Below are positions 8,498-16,033 of a stretch of 64,000 nt of DNA, one piece after another; positions within the stretch are counted from its first letter, which is position 1; each line of letters begins with the position of its first letter. The position numbers and the translations under genes were made by a program. The notes beneath the pieces are model-generated. The model was not told the origin of the DNA. It was given only the letters and a program-made list of their open reading frames with translations, and ran no database searches. This stretch comes from Endozoicomonas sp965196975 (lineage in GTDB: Bacteria > Pseudomonadota > Gammaproteobacteria > Pseudomonadales > Endozoicomonadaceae). The stretch spans positions 3,782,001 through 3,846,000 of the forward strand of contig NZ_OZ239981.1 in NCBI RefSeq assembly GCF_965196975.1. Direction: 5' to 3'.

Positions 8498-8836
8498 TCA
8501 CACATAAAACGCCGAAAACACCAGCCCGACAACAGAAACCGGCAGTGCAATCACCAGCGAATGGACGGGGGCAAAGGCATAAAGCAGTTCAACAAAAACA
8601 AAAGAGCTGAAGGCAACGCATCCGACAAACCACCACTGCCCAACCGAATAGGCAACACAAAGGCCAATCAGAACGGCTGCGTAGGCATTTACCAGATGAA
8701 GTGAAAACGCATTCAGAAACAACCGCCCAACAGCCAGCCCTTTCTTAAAGGCATAATCAGAAAAGCCGATGATCACCCACCCTGAGCCCACGGTGGCGGC
8801 CAGTATAATAAGATTAAGAACCTCCCTATCGGTCAT
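8498..8836 (-). CDS. Small integral membrane protein, 112 aa
   Basis: Hydrophobic segments lie at about 8-25, 45-64, 67-88 and 92-111, giving three to four membrane spans in the inner membrane. The N-terminus MTDREVLNLIILAATVGSGWVIIG looks like a first anchor. I do not recognise the family. It is read against the Nudix and CRISPR genes, and its 5' end faces the repeat upstream of csf1. Confidence 0.6.
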   Translation of the reverse strand: MTDREVLNLIILAATVGSGWVIIGFSDYAFKKGLAVGRLFLNAFSLHLVNAYAAVLIGLCVAYSVGQWWFVGCVAFSSFVFVELLYAFAPVHSLVIALPVSVVGLVFSAFYV

Positions 8837-8922
8837 CGCTCTGCTCCTTCAATACATCATCCGTAACTCCTTATTTGGACTTGCCTTCCCCCTGAAAGTT
8901 CAGATGCTACAGGATGACGAGG

Positions 8923-9048
8923 ATACCCAAAGGATTTCAAGTTGCGACGCGACGGCAAATGAGCGAAGCCATGGGAGCATAGAAATACTATGTGACCATG
9001 GTTAGCTAATGCAGCCAACAAAGTAGCAGCTTGAAAGCCGACGGGTAT
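8923..9048. repeat. 126-bp palindromic MITE-like repeat upstream of csf1
   Basis: The ends ATACCCAAAGGATTTCAAGT and CTTGAAAGCCGACGGGTAT are inverted, and the centre has CATGGGAGCATAGAAA facing a complementary CTATGTGACCATGG. It resembles a palindromic element I recall from enterobacterial intergenic regions. It ends 80 bp before the preferred csf1 start, so it may carry or replace that operon's leader. Confidence 0.75.
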
Positions 9049-9127
9049 AACCACCAGCCCCTCTTTGACACCCCCACCCCCATTCCGTAAACTCCCGCCC
9101 CAATTCCTGCCACCTCAACCACCTGCC

Positions 9128-9934
9128 ATGGAGCCACCGATGGACTGCATCGACTTTATATGGATGAAAGTCACCCATGCCATGGCCGGTGAGATGTCGC
9201 TGCAACCGGTGACGGAAGAACAAACCTGCTACTGCTGCGCACGGCGCTCCCGGCACTGGGCGGTGCCGCTGTATGAATCCCGTGTAGACAGCTACATACG
9301 GCTTGAAGTGCCCATCTGCGCCCCTTGCAACGCCCTGTTTCATGGCAGCTATCATTATCTGGGTATTGACCGTGGCACGGTGGAGAAACCCATCGCACCG
9401 GGCAAGCTGGGCCTGCTGGTCGGCTGCGGGCTGATCGTCAGCCAAACACGAACGTTACTGCTGGCCAACCCCGGCTGGGCGAAGCGGCTGCAATCCGCCG
9501 AACAGCCACTGTTTGAGAACGTCGTGCAGGCCAGCGGCAAAGCCGCCATGGAATACGCCATTGAGACCATCCGCGAACTGCCGGAGTCGGAATTCCCCCT
9601 GGTCTACATCCACGACATTGGCCGCAAGAAGACTGAACTGGTGCAACAGCTGGAATACACCCCATCGCGGGAACTGATCATCGCCTGCTCCCCGGAGCCC
9701 CCCATCAAGCTGGATATGCGCCTGATTGACGACCTGCGCAGCCTGGCCACCCGCGATAAAAAAACCTGGACTACCCTGCGCCTGCTGATTATCGACCACT
9801 GTTATGGGCGCATCGCCCCCAACGACAAACCGCTGCAAATCTTTCTCGCCAACCATCCACAGGCCCGCGCCCTGGCCCAGCGCTTACCGGTGGACCCCCA
9901 TGAAAAACTGCAGCTGATGAGAGCCGTCAGCTAA
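9128..9934 (+). CDS. csf1: Csf1, zinc-finger large-subunit-like protein of type IV CRISPR-Cas
   Basis: From the ATG at 9128 the protein has 268 residues. Two Cys pairs (TCYCC at about 34-37 and CAPC at about 64-67) form the zinc-ribbon typical of Csf1, the Cas8-like subunit of type IV complexes; the rest is mixed alpha/beta. It leads an operon with cas6e, dinG, csf3 and csf2, which makes the identification firm. The frame is open upstream to a TTG at 9065, but the extra 21 residues are mostly Pro; ATG 9140 is another possible start. No strong ribosome-binding site marks any of them. The region is GC-rich compared with the left 8 kb. No cas1, cas2 or nuclease gene is nearby. Confidence 0.82.
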   Translation: MEPPMDCIDFIWMKVTHAMAGEMSLQPVTEEQTCYCCARRSRHWAVPLYESRVDSYIRLEVPICAPCNALFHGSYHYLGIDRGTVEKPIAPGKLGLLVGCGLIVSQTRTLLLANPGWAKRLQSAEQPLFENVVQASGKAAMEYAIETIRELPESEFPLVYIHDIGRKKTELVQQLEYTPSRELIIACSPEPPIKLDMRLIDDLRSLATRDKKTWTTLRLLIIDHCYGRIAPNDKPLQIFLANHPQARALAQRLPVDPHEKLQLMRAVS

Positions 9935-9956
9935 TGAGACAAATGAGAACCGTCTG

Positions 9957-10592
9957 ATGTATGAATTCTCCCTGACCACCGACCTTCCATTCCATCAGGT
10001 CTACCCACTGCATCAGCGGGTGATGGCGGTCATGTGCGGTAATCAACACAGGGCCGATAAAACCCACCTGCGCCCTCTCTGGCGCTCTTACCCTTATCCA
10101 CAGGGGGAAAAGGAGGGCAGCATCCTGCTGATTCGCAGCACCCAAAAACCGCTGGCAGCGCTCTCCAACTCAAGTGCTGCCAACACAAAAGCGGCCAATA
10201 GCAAAGAGATCATCGGCCCCATCGAAACCAGCACCTTCACCCTGACCGAAGGGGAGCAGCGCACCTTCCACTGCCGACTCGACCTCACCAAACGGGTCAG
10301 CGAACCGGGGGAAAACCGTAGTAGCCGCAAAGCCATCGAATACGCCCTGCCAGAAGCAGAAACCGAAGCCTGGCTCACCCGTTTGCTGCATCGCCACGGC
10401 TTCGAGCTGCAACAGCTGGATCTGGTAGAACCCTTGCGGGTGCGCCTCAACCGCCGCCACCTGATCAACGGTGCCGATGTGGTCTTCCAGGCCAAAGTGC
10501 ACAATGCCACCGCTGCCCAACAGGCTTACAATCAGGGGCTTGGCCGCAAAAAAGCGTTCGGCTTTGGGCTGCTTCTGGAGGCTGTAAGATGA
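9957..10592 (+). CDS. cas6: Cas6e-like crRNA-processing endoribonuclease
   Basis: The 211-residue RAMP protein has the C-terminal Gly-rich loop GLGRKKAFGFGLLL (about 194-207) of Cas6e. Near the N-terminus, VYPLHQ (Tyr16, His19) aligns with the YxLHQ catalytic pair of E. coli and Thermus Cas6e. It would cut the repeat hairpin of pre-crRNA and may stay bound as the 3' subunit of the complex. Type IV-A loci carry either csf5 or a Cas6; this one is of the I-E kind, which agrees with the I-E-like repeats at 15181. Its stop overlaps the dinG start (ATGA, 10589-10592), so translation is probably coupled. Confidence 0.85.
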   Translation: MYEFSLTTDLPFHQVYPLHQRVMAVMCGNQHRADKTHLRPLWRSYPYPQGEKEGSILLIRSTQKPLAALSNSSAANTKAANSKEIIGPIETSTFTLTEGEQRTFHCRLDLTKRVSEPGENRSSRKAIEYALPEAETEAWLTRLLHRHGFELQQLDLVEPLRVRLNRRHLINGADVVFQAKVHNATAAQQAYNQGLGRKKAFGFGLLLEAVR

Positions 10593-12775
10593 AAATCATG
10601 ATTAGCCACGGAGGCACGGAGTCACGGAGAAAAGACATGGAAGAAAAAACTCCGTGTCTCCGTGCCTCCGTGGCAAAAGAAACTGACTTAAAACCACTGG
10701 CAGAACAAATCTTCCACCCCACCGGCCTGCTCAACCAGCTCTATGGCTTCGAATACCGCGAGCAACAGTACCACTACGCCCTGGCCGTGTGCGACTGGCT
10801 CACCGGCGACCAGCCCGCCGTGGCCATGCTCGAAGGGGAAACCGGCATCGGCAAAAGCCTGGCTTACCTGCTGCCCCTGGCCATCCAGCTCTCCCTCACC
10901 GGCCAGCGGGCGCTGATCTCCACCTACACCGTCCACCTGATCCAGCAACTGGGGCGGGACCGCACCCTCATCACCGAACTGCTCAGTCACCTGGGCCTGC
11001 CCCCCATCGTCGTCTGCAACCGGCTGGGCCGAGCCCAGTACGTCTCCGCCAGCAAAGTGCTGGAGCTGGCCGACAGCACCGAAAACCCCAAAGAACGCCG
11101 CGCCCTGCTGCAATGGTATGAGAAGATCAAAAAAAGCTACGGCCCCCACGTCTACCTGAATTGGTGGTACGAAAACGCCGCCACGAACATGGGCTATTTA
11201 AAAGAAGGAAGAGAGATCTACCTCGGCCTTACCGAACACTGCAACCCCGACGATGCCGCCTGGTACCAGGCCGACTGCGAACAGGCCAACCACGCCGACC
11301 TGGTGCTCACCTCCCACACTGTCACCATGCTGGCCACCCGCAACATCGCCCTGTTCGACACCGGTGAAAAACCATTCCAATACCTGATCGCCGACGAAGC
11401 GGACCGCCTGCCCGATGCCGCCGAAAGCCTCACCCGCCTGCGCAGCTCACCCCAGCGCATCGCCAGCCTCTGCCGCGAGCTGAAAGACGCCTGTGGCTGG
11501 CCCGCCCAACAGATCAACACCGCCTGCACCGCCCTGAAAGAGATGCAAACCGTGGTGGACGACGCCGGTGGCCTCTACCGTGACCAGCCCTGCCTGCTCT
11601 CCCGGGACCTGCCCGCCAGCCTCGGTGCCAGCTACACAACGGCGGTCAAACGCTCACTGGCAGCACTGAAACTCCTGGTGGACTCCATCCAGCCCACCAT
11701 CGAGGCGTCGTTTACCAAGCTCAACACCCTGAAAGGGTTCTACCAGTCCCTCAACAGTATCCTCACCGATGAGCACCAGCCCAGCTGCCTCGCCTGGTCG
11801 CCGGTCAACCGCATCGGCTCCGTCGCCATCGACAACCCCTTTGCCGCTCTGGCCTTCAGCCGCTGGGTGCGGGGCATCGGCGAAACGCAACCACCGGTCT
11901 CGGTGCTGCTCACCAGCGGTACCCTGGGCATCTCCGCCCAACAGGGGCCTGCCCGTTTCGCCCCCCTGCGCGCCATGCTGGGCATTAATGAGGCGGACCT
12001 CAATCAAGCGGCCTGCCAACGCTACGCCCCACGGCACTATGGTGATATCCGGTTTGTACTGGCCGGAGAGGTCGCCAGACCCTTCCACGGCGATGCCGAC
12101 AACGAAGAGGAACAGGCCACCTACAACCCCCAGTGGCTGGCCTTTGCCGCCCGCATGCTCACCACCGCAATGGCCGAAGGCCCCACCCTCTGCCTCTGCC
12201 CCTCCTTTGCCGAAGTGGCGGAACTGCAGGCGCTTTTTGCGGAGAAAACAACCAGCGAAACAGCCACAGCCCCCAAAGCAGGCTTTCACCTGAAAGGCAC
12301 CCGGCTGGATGAACTGATCGAACAACTCCAGGCCGGAACCATCACCGCCATCGTCACCCCCTCCGCCTGGGAAGGGGTCAGCATACGGACGAAAGAAGGT
12401 AAGCAACTGCTGACCAATATCATGGTCACCCGCATCCCTATCCAGCCCCCCAGCCGCGTCACCGAGAACGCCTTTGCCGCCCGCTACGTCAGCAGCGGCC
12501 GCACCACCGATGAGGCCAAAAAGGTGCTCTACGGCCGGGTGCGGGACAGAGGTCTGCGTAAACTGCGGCAGGGCTTGATCGGCCGGGGCATCCGCAACAG
12601 CCAGGACAGCGTCACCGCCTGGGTAGCCGACCCCCGCATCGGGCCAGATCGCCGTTTTCGGTTGCAGGGTGTGATCCCGGAACGGTTCTACCCCCTCTAC
12701 GAACAGGCTGAATACTTTCAGGTAGATGGAACCCGCTTACAGGGTACGGAGAAGGAGGAAGTGATATGGCTTTGA
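10589..12775 (+). CDS. csf4: DinG-type helicase Csf4 of type IV-A CRISPR-Cas
   Basis: The 728-residue superfamily 2 helicase has Walker A GETGIGKS (about 83-90), a DEAD Walker B in LIADEADRLPD (about 265), a SAWEGVSI motif (about 593) and QGLIGRGIR as motif VI (about 662). DinG is the hallmark of type IV-A; known homologues move 5'-3' on DNA and are needed for interference without a Cas nuclease. Its place between cas6e and csf3 separates it from the housekeeping DinG. The first 30 codons read through a 70-bp inverted repeat (10605-10674). An internal ATG at 10637 could give a shorter form. The coupled ATGA start suggests the repeat inserted just after the native start. Confidence 0.88.
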   Translation: MKIMISHGGTESRRKDMEEKTPCLRASVAKETDLKPLAEQIFHPTGLLNQLYGFEYREQQYHYALAVCDWLTGDQPAVAMLEGETGIGKSLAYLLPLAIQLSLTGQRALISTYTVHLIQQLGRDRTLITELLSHLGLPPIVVCNRLGRAQYVSASKVLELADSTENPKERRALLQWYEKIKKSYGPHVYLNWWYENAATNMGYLKEGREIYLGLTEHCNPDDAAWYQADCEQANHADLVLTSHTVTMLATRNIALFDTGEKPFQYLIADEADRLPDAAESLTRLRSSPQRIASLCRELKDACGWPAQQINTACTALKEMQTVVDDAGGLYRDQPCLLSRDLPASLGASYTTAVKRSLAALKLLVDSIQPTIEASFTKLNTLKGFYQSLNSILTDEHQPSCLAWSPVNRIGSVAIDNPFAALAFSRWVRGIGETQPPVSVLLTSGTLGISAQQGPARFAPLRAMLGINEADLNQAACQRYAPRHYGDIRFVLAGEVARPFHGDADNEEEQATYNPQWLAFAARMLTTAMAEGPTLCLCPSFAEVAELQALFAEKTTSETATAPKAGFHLKGTRLDELIEQLQAGTITAIVTPSAWEGVSIRTKEGKQLLTNIMVTRIPIQPPSRVTENAFAARYVSSGRTTDEAKKVLYGRVRDRGLRKLRQGLIGRGIRNSQDSVTAWVADPRIGPDRRFRLQGVIPERFYPLYEQAEYFQVDGTRLQGTEKEEVIWL
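10605..10674. repeat. CACGGAG-type inverted repeat inside the dinG 5' end
   Basis: Two 25-base arms built of GGAG/CACGGAG units pair with one mismatch around a 20-base loop. The family recurs at 17641-17714 and 63683-63758 in the degenerate form CACAAAG. Here it lies within translated sequence, six codons after the dinG start. Confidence 0.85.
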
Positions 12776-12777
12776 TC

Positions 12778-12833
12778 GCGCTACCCGCCGCCCTGGAAAG
12801 ACCGCTACCCGCTTCCCGCTGCCCGAAAAAGAC
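12778..12833. repeat. GCGGG-family repeat fragment between dinG and csf3
   Basis: CTACCCGCCGCCCTGG and CCGCTACCCGCTTCCCGCTG are head-to-tail units of the CGCTNCCCGC family that recurs around csf3, csf2, the array and the portal gene. Only one orientation is present, so it is half of the usual palindrome. Confidence 0.65.
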
Positions 12834-12844
12834 GAGAAGCAGTC

Positions 12845-13816
12845 ATGAGCCAGTTTGACCTTTTTAACGCTGAAGGAAACGCCACCCCATCGTCAACTCC
12901 GGAAAGAATTAACTCGTCATCTCCGCGAAGGCGGAGATCCATGGCAGCCTTGGATTCCCGCCTTCGCGGGAATGACGGAATAACTGAAACTTCCGCCCAA
13001 CCAATAACGGAAAGCGGGCAGTGGGAAGCGGGAAGCGATCTTTTTCGGGAGGCGGGCAGCGGAAAGCGGGCAGCGGTCTTCAAACCTTTCGAATTAATTT
13101 TCGAAACCGGCTCCCCAATCACCCTAAGAAAACACCCCATCCACCTGGACGGTCTGCTCTCGTACATCCTCTACAAACACACCAGCTGCCCAACCCGGGC
13201 GCTTAGTCTGCTGCCAGAGCTGCTGCACTACGACCAGCACCACGGCATCTACCACGCCAGCGCCCTGGCCTTTGGGGTCACGCCGGAACAGGGCATCACC
13301 GCCCAGCACCGGCACTACGTGGGGAATATGCGCCACGGCAAACACCTGCGGGATGACAGGATCACCCCATCCAGAACCCAGCCCGATGGCACCGAACACT
13401 ACCGCAAAATCATCACCGCCGGTGGGCCGGAAAAAAGCCGACTGAACCATTACCACGCCTGGCACGCCCCTTACCTGGTGTTCCACGGTGTGGGCGATAT
13501 CCAGCGCATTGCCCCACTGGTGCAATTTTACTGTACCCGCATCGGCGTCAATGCCAACTCCGGCAGCGGCACCATCCGCAACCGCTGGATCAACCCCATC
13601 GACCAGGACTACTCCCTGATCGACGCCCACAGCCAGATCGCCCGCAACCTGCCCTTAACCTGGCTGCAGGAACAGGCCGAAGCCGGAACCCAAATACCCG
13701 ACTACACCCGCGCCACCCAACTCCCGGTCAAAGCCCCGTACTGGCAAGATCATGAGCAGTACCAAACGGTAGAAGGCGTAGCGGTATCCAAAATCCGCCG
13801 AGTCATTATGAATTGA
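12845..13816 (+). CDS. csf3: Csf3, Cas5-like subunit of type IV CRISPR-Cas, with repeat-derived N-terminal extension
   Basis: The core begins near residue 80 with KPFELIFETGSPITLRKHPIHLDGLLSYI, the typical Csf3/Cas5-like opening, and runs 240 residues with GVNANSGSGTIRNRW near the middle. Cas5-type subunits bind the 5' handle of crRNA. The first about 78 residues are atypical: residues 24-45 (SSPRRRRSMA, DSRLRGND) are the translation of a 63-bp palindrome and residues about 57-77 that of a GCGGG repeat. Both are read through without a frame break. MSQFDLFNAEGN may be the original start, with native codons pushed apart by insertions. No good start codon lies closer to the core. Function could be kept if the extension is flexible. 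Confidence 0.82.
   Translation: MSQFDLFNAEGNATPSSTPERINSSSPRRRRSMAALDSRLRGNDGITETSAQPITESGQWEAGSDLFREAGSGKRAAVFKPFELIFETGSPITLRKHPIHLDGLLSYILYKHTSCPTRALSLLPELLHYDQHHGIYHASALAFGVTPEQGITAQHRHYVGNMRHGKHLRDDRITPSRTQPDGTEHYRKIITAGGPEKSRLNHYHAWHAPYLVFHGVGDIQRIAPLVQFYCTRIGVNANSGSGTIRNRWINPIDQDYSLIDAHSQIARNLPLTWLQEQAEAGTQIPDYTRATQLPVKAPYWQDHEQYQTVEGVAVSKIRRVIMN
12915..12977. repeat. 63-bp palindromic repeat in frame inside csf3
   Basis: CGTCAT-CTCCGCGAAGGCGG and CCGCCTTCGCGGGAATGACG form a long palindrome of the widespread kind with GCGAAGGCGGG arms. It is exactly 21 codons long and stop-free in the csf3 frame. Confidence 0.88.
13012..13079. repeat. GCGGG-family repeat in frame inside csf3
   Basis: It has consecutive GGAAGCGGGAAGCG, GGAGGCGGGCAGCGG and AAGCGGGCAGCGG units around CTTTTTCG, the same family as 13820-13946. 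It is translated as EAGSDLFREAGSGKRAA in csf3. Confidence 0.8.
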
Positions 13817-13819
13817 ATC

Positions 13820-13946
13820 TATCGCTTCCCGCCTATCTGAAGGCGCTACCCGCTGCCCGCTCCCCGCTACCCGTAAAAGAACAAGCAAAGCTTTTTCGGG
13901 TAGCGGGCGGCGGGAAGCGGGGAGCGGCATTTAAGGGCAGCGGGTA
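13820..13946. repeat. GCGGG-family palindrome between csf3 and csf2
   Basis: Left-arm units CGCTTCCCGC, CGCTACCCGC and CGCTCCCCGC face right-arm units GGGTAGCGGGCGGCGG, AAGCGGGGAGCGG and CAGCGGGTAGCG, with a GTAAAAGAACAAGCAAAG centre. It fills the whole csf3-csf2 gap and would fold into a strong hairpin in the operon mRNA. Confidence 0.85.
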
Positions 13947-13969
13947 GCGACTTTGAAAAAGGTCAAAAA

Positions 13970-15073
13970 ATGCACCCAACCCAACGAAGAGCCTACTATT
14001 TCCGTGGCACAACAAAAGCCATCTCAGCCCTGGCCGTCAACCGCCCCGACGACAACTTTGCCAGCCCCACCGGCAGCAAAGACCTTCAGCGCCTCCCACG
14101 GCTCGGCCCAAAGCTGGACAAATCGCCGGTGTTCTTTCCCGGCACCCAGCTGCGCCACCGTATCCGCGAAGCTCTGCTGCTGGGCGCCTGCCAATCTGCC
14201 GGTGGTCGTTTACCATTAAAAGACCACTTCATGCTACTTCAGGGCGTACCCATCGGTGAGCTGGCCAAAGAACTCAGCCCAACCGCCATGGAGGGTGTGA
14301 TCGAACGGGAACAGGGGCTGCGCACCATCAACCCGCTGATCAGCCTGGGCGGCTTCTGGAAGCACGCCGGAACCCTCGGTGTGGATGATTGGCTGCCGGA
14401 AACCACCGATCAACCGGTGCACTACATCCATTCCCGCATGCGCGCCATGCCCCACAAACGCAACCCGGCTCTGGTGGACTATGTGGCCGAACCGGACATC
14501 AGCAAACTCAAACGCATCATGACCGAAGATGGCGACATCGCCCGCCAGGTGCGAGCCATAGACGACGAAGTTAAAGCCATCAAAAAAGCCTACGCCGAGG
14601 CATCCACCGCCGAACGGAAAAAACTGGGGGAACAGATCAACCAGCTGGAAGCCCGACGCGCCGAAGTCAAAGCCAGCAAAGAGGGTGCCACCGAAACCCT
14701 GGAGCGACCGCTGGAAGGGTACGAAGCCATCATCCCCGGCACCGTCATGCACAGTGGCCTCGACATCGCCCGCGCCTCCGAGCTGGACCTGGGTTTTATC
14801 CTTTACGCCCTTCGCCATATCAGCCAGCACCCCTACGTGGGAGCCCACTACGCCGATGGCAAAGGCGAATTCGCCCTGGACTGGCAGGTACGCACCTGGG
14901 GAGAAGAATTAAAAGCACCGATCACCCTGGGCCGGGTAAAAGTGGCGTTGCTGGAGTTTGAAATCATCCCGGAAGGCGATAACGAGACATTGAACAATGC
15001 GCTGAAGCAGGCCAACGCGGCCTTTGCCAACCCTGCGGAATACGGGTTGGATTTCAGCGTATACAAGGTTTGA
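13970..15073 (+). CDS. csf2: Csf2, Cas7-like backbone subunit of type IV CRISPR-Cas
   Basis: The 367-residue protein opens with a RAMP-like strand (YYFRGTTKAISALAV), then a PTGSKDLQRLPR segment and FFPGTQLRHRIREALL, as in Cas7 proteins that coat crRNA. Residues about 185-235 (DDEVKAIKKAYAEAS, ERKKLGEQINQLEARRAEVK) form a charged coiled-coil insertion, perhaps a thumb element. Several copies per complex would line the guide. It starts with ATG 13970 after GAAAAAGG. It is the last cas gene; a repeat element and the mini-array follow within 110 bp. csf2 comes after csf3 here, while published type IV-A operons usually list csf2 first. Confidence 0.83.
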   Translation: MHPTQRRAYYFRGTTKAISALAVNRPDDNFASPTGSKDLQRLPRLGPKLDKSPVFFPGTQLRHRIREALLLGACQSAGGRLPLKDHFMLLQGVPIGELAKELSPTAMEGVIEREQGLRTINPLISLGGFWKHAGTLGVDDWLPETTDQPVHYIHSRMRAMPHKRNPALVDYVAEPDISKLKRIMTEDGDIARQVRAIDDEVKAIKKAYAEASTAERKKLGEQINQLEARRAEVKASKEGATETLERPLEGYEAIIPGTVMHSGLDIARASELDLGFILYALRHISQHPYVGAHYADGKGEFALDWQVRTWGEELKAPITLGRVKVALLEFEIIPEGDNETLNNALKQANAAFANPAEYGLDFSVYKV

Positions 15074-15173
15074 CGCTTCCCGCCGCCTGCACCCCGCAAC
15101 CCGTTGCACGGCGCCCGTAAAAGCACAATACCTTCTTGTACGGGAAGCGGGCGGCGGGAAGCGGAAAGCGGTC
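15074..15173. repeat. GCGGG-family palindrome between csf2 and the CRISPR repeats
   Basis: CGCTTCCCGCCGCCTGC and GGGAAGCGGGCGGCGGGAAG are inverted around GTAAAAGCACAATACC. It stands where a leader or operon terminator would be expected. Confidence 0.8.
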
Positions 15174-15180
15174 TTAAAAG

Positions 15181-15261
15181 CCCCCACATCTGCGGGGAAA
15201 ACAGAGGCATTTCTCATAGCAGTGCCAACGCCTCACTAACCCCCACCTCTGCGGGGAAACC
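15181..15261 (-). CRISPR. Two-repeat degenerate CRISPR array next to type IV-A cas genes
   Basis: The 22-base cores at 15181-15202 and 15240-15261 share 20 of 22 bases (CCCCCAC-nTCTGCGGGGAAA) and start 59 bases apart, as for a 28-29-base repeat plus a ~31-base spacer. On the - strand both give CCCCGC-AGAT-GTGGGG or CCCCGC-AGAG-GTGGGG, six-pair stems with a G-U pair. On the + strand that position is an A-C mismatch, so - strand transcription is favoured. The stem and the GTTTTCCCCGC start resemble I-E repeats and fit the Cas6e-like enzyme. The ends of the repeats have diverged and no third repeat is visible at the next expected position, so it may be a remnant. Confidence 0.6.
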
Positions 15262-15344
15262 GATAAATCTAAACGGTTACAACGCAATAGTAAACCGGCA
15301 CTCATCGACAACCGCAGATACAAGAAAGGTCTTGTCTTTCGGGC

Positions 15345-15414
15345 AGCTGGAAGCGGGCAGCGGGAGGCGTTCTTTTAAGGGAAGCGGAAAGCGATCTTTT
15401 CAGGGAAGCGCTTG
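15345..15414. repeat. GCGGG-family repeat right of the array
   Basis: It has units GCAGCTGGAAGCGGGCAGCG, GGGAGGCG, GGAAGCGGAAAGCG and GGGAAGCG with TTCTTTTAAGG spacers. Only the G-rich orientation is present, so it is a half palindrome. Confidence 0.7.
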
Positions 15415-15466
15415 AAGAGACAATAACCCATAACACACAACTCATCACTCAATAGAAAAACATCGT

Positions 15467-15739
15467 CTAATAAACACGAAACCTGAAATTCACACCTTTC
15501 AAGTCATATCGACCAACCAAAAACCAACCCTCGTACCGCCAGCCACTGGGGCACATACCCTTCAAAGCACCCATTGTTGCGGCAATTACAGCAAACCGTC
15601 GTAAATCTACGACTGCCCCCCCGGAGATCCGAGCTTGCAATGCAGTATCACTGTCGTAAGATACCACGCCGTTATTATCAGGCTGACAAGCCTCTCTTAT
15701 TTTCCCTGTCTGTTCATATCTACACCATTTTGCTTGTTT
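15467..15739 (-). pseudogene. C-terminal remnant of an unknown protein
   Basis: The - strand frame is open from 15739 (after a TGA) to a stop at 15467. It reads WCRYEQTGKIREACQPDNNG, then VVSYDSDTALQARISGGAVV and, near the end, CPSGWRYEGWFLVGRYDLKG. The Trp/Cys pattern and end-like composition look like a genuine C-terminus, perhaps of a pilin-like or phage fibre-like protein, but I cannot place it. No start codon with a ribosome-binding site is seen and upstream frames are closed, so it is probably broken. Confidence 0.35.
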
Positions 15740-15932
15740 TCAATGGTGAATTTTTATGTGGCAGGCAGCGTGGTTGACGGTGCATATACAGTCCGTAACC
15801 GCAGCGAGATAGCTACATACCACAACGCAAACCTGGTTGTTTCAGCAAAAACCGAAAAGTTGAGGGACGGTAGTGTGGGTTTTGCAAAAGTACCGATGCA
15901 GACCAGCTCCTAGACCCACAATTGTTGACTCT

Positions 15933-16033
15933 TTATAGCAAGCCAGCTTCATTATGTTTGCGAACAATACGACTGACCGTCGTATAGTGCAGCCCAACAT
16001 GGTCGGCTATCTCAGCCAAGGTATAACCACCAG
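15933..16033 (-). pseudogene. C-terminal fragment of a REP-associated Y1-type transposase
   Basis: The - strand frame reads GGYTLAEIADHVGLHYTTVS then RIVRKHNEAGLL and a stop. This is the helix-turn-helix tail found on many proteins of the Y1 (REP-associated) transposase family. The IS66 left end at 16034 cuts it, and the rest is absent on the other side. Such enzymes are linked to palindromic repeats, and several families of these lie nearby. Confidence 0.6.

Larger units (their letters stand above)
15262..15932. other. Stretch without intact genes right of the array
   Basis: It holds a GCGGG-family repeat (about 15345-15414), an AT-rich stretch (15415-15470), a possible ORF remnant on the - strand (15467-15739) and then nothing I can name up to the transposase remnant at 15933. 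A leader for the array would lie at its left edge if the array is read leftwards. Confidence 0.5.

Noticed and set aside
10589..12775. Housekeeping DinG helicase.
   Set aside because: It is translationally coupled to a Cas6e-like gene and lies before csf3 and csf2, so it is the type IV-A helicase.
14234..14848. A 204-codon open frame on the strand opposite to csf2, and similar long antisense frames at 11654-12406 and 13124-13630.
   Set aside because: These are mirror frames of GC-rich coding sequence. Their Gly/Val-rich translations look non-natural and they have no ribosome-binding sites.
12778..15414. GCGGG palindromes as extra CRISPR repeats of the type IV locus.
   Set aside because: Units vary in sequence and spacing, occur in both orientations as palindromes, and also lie in the phage head operon.
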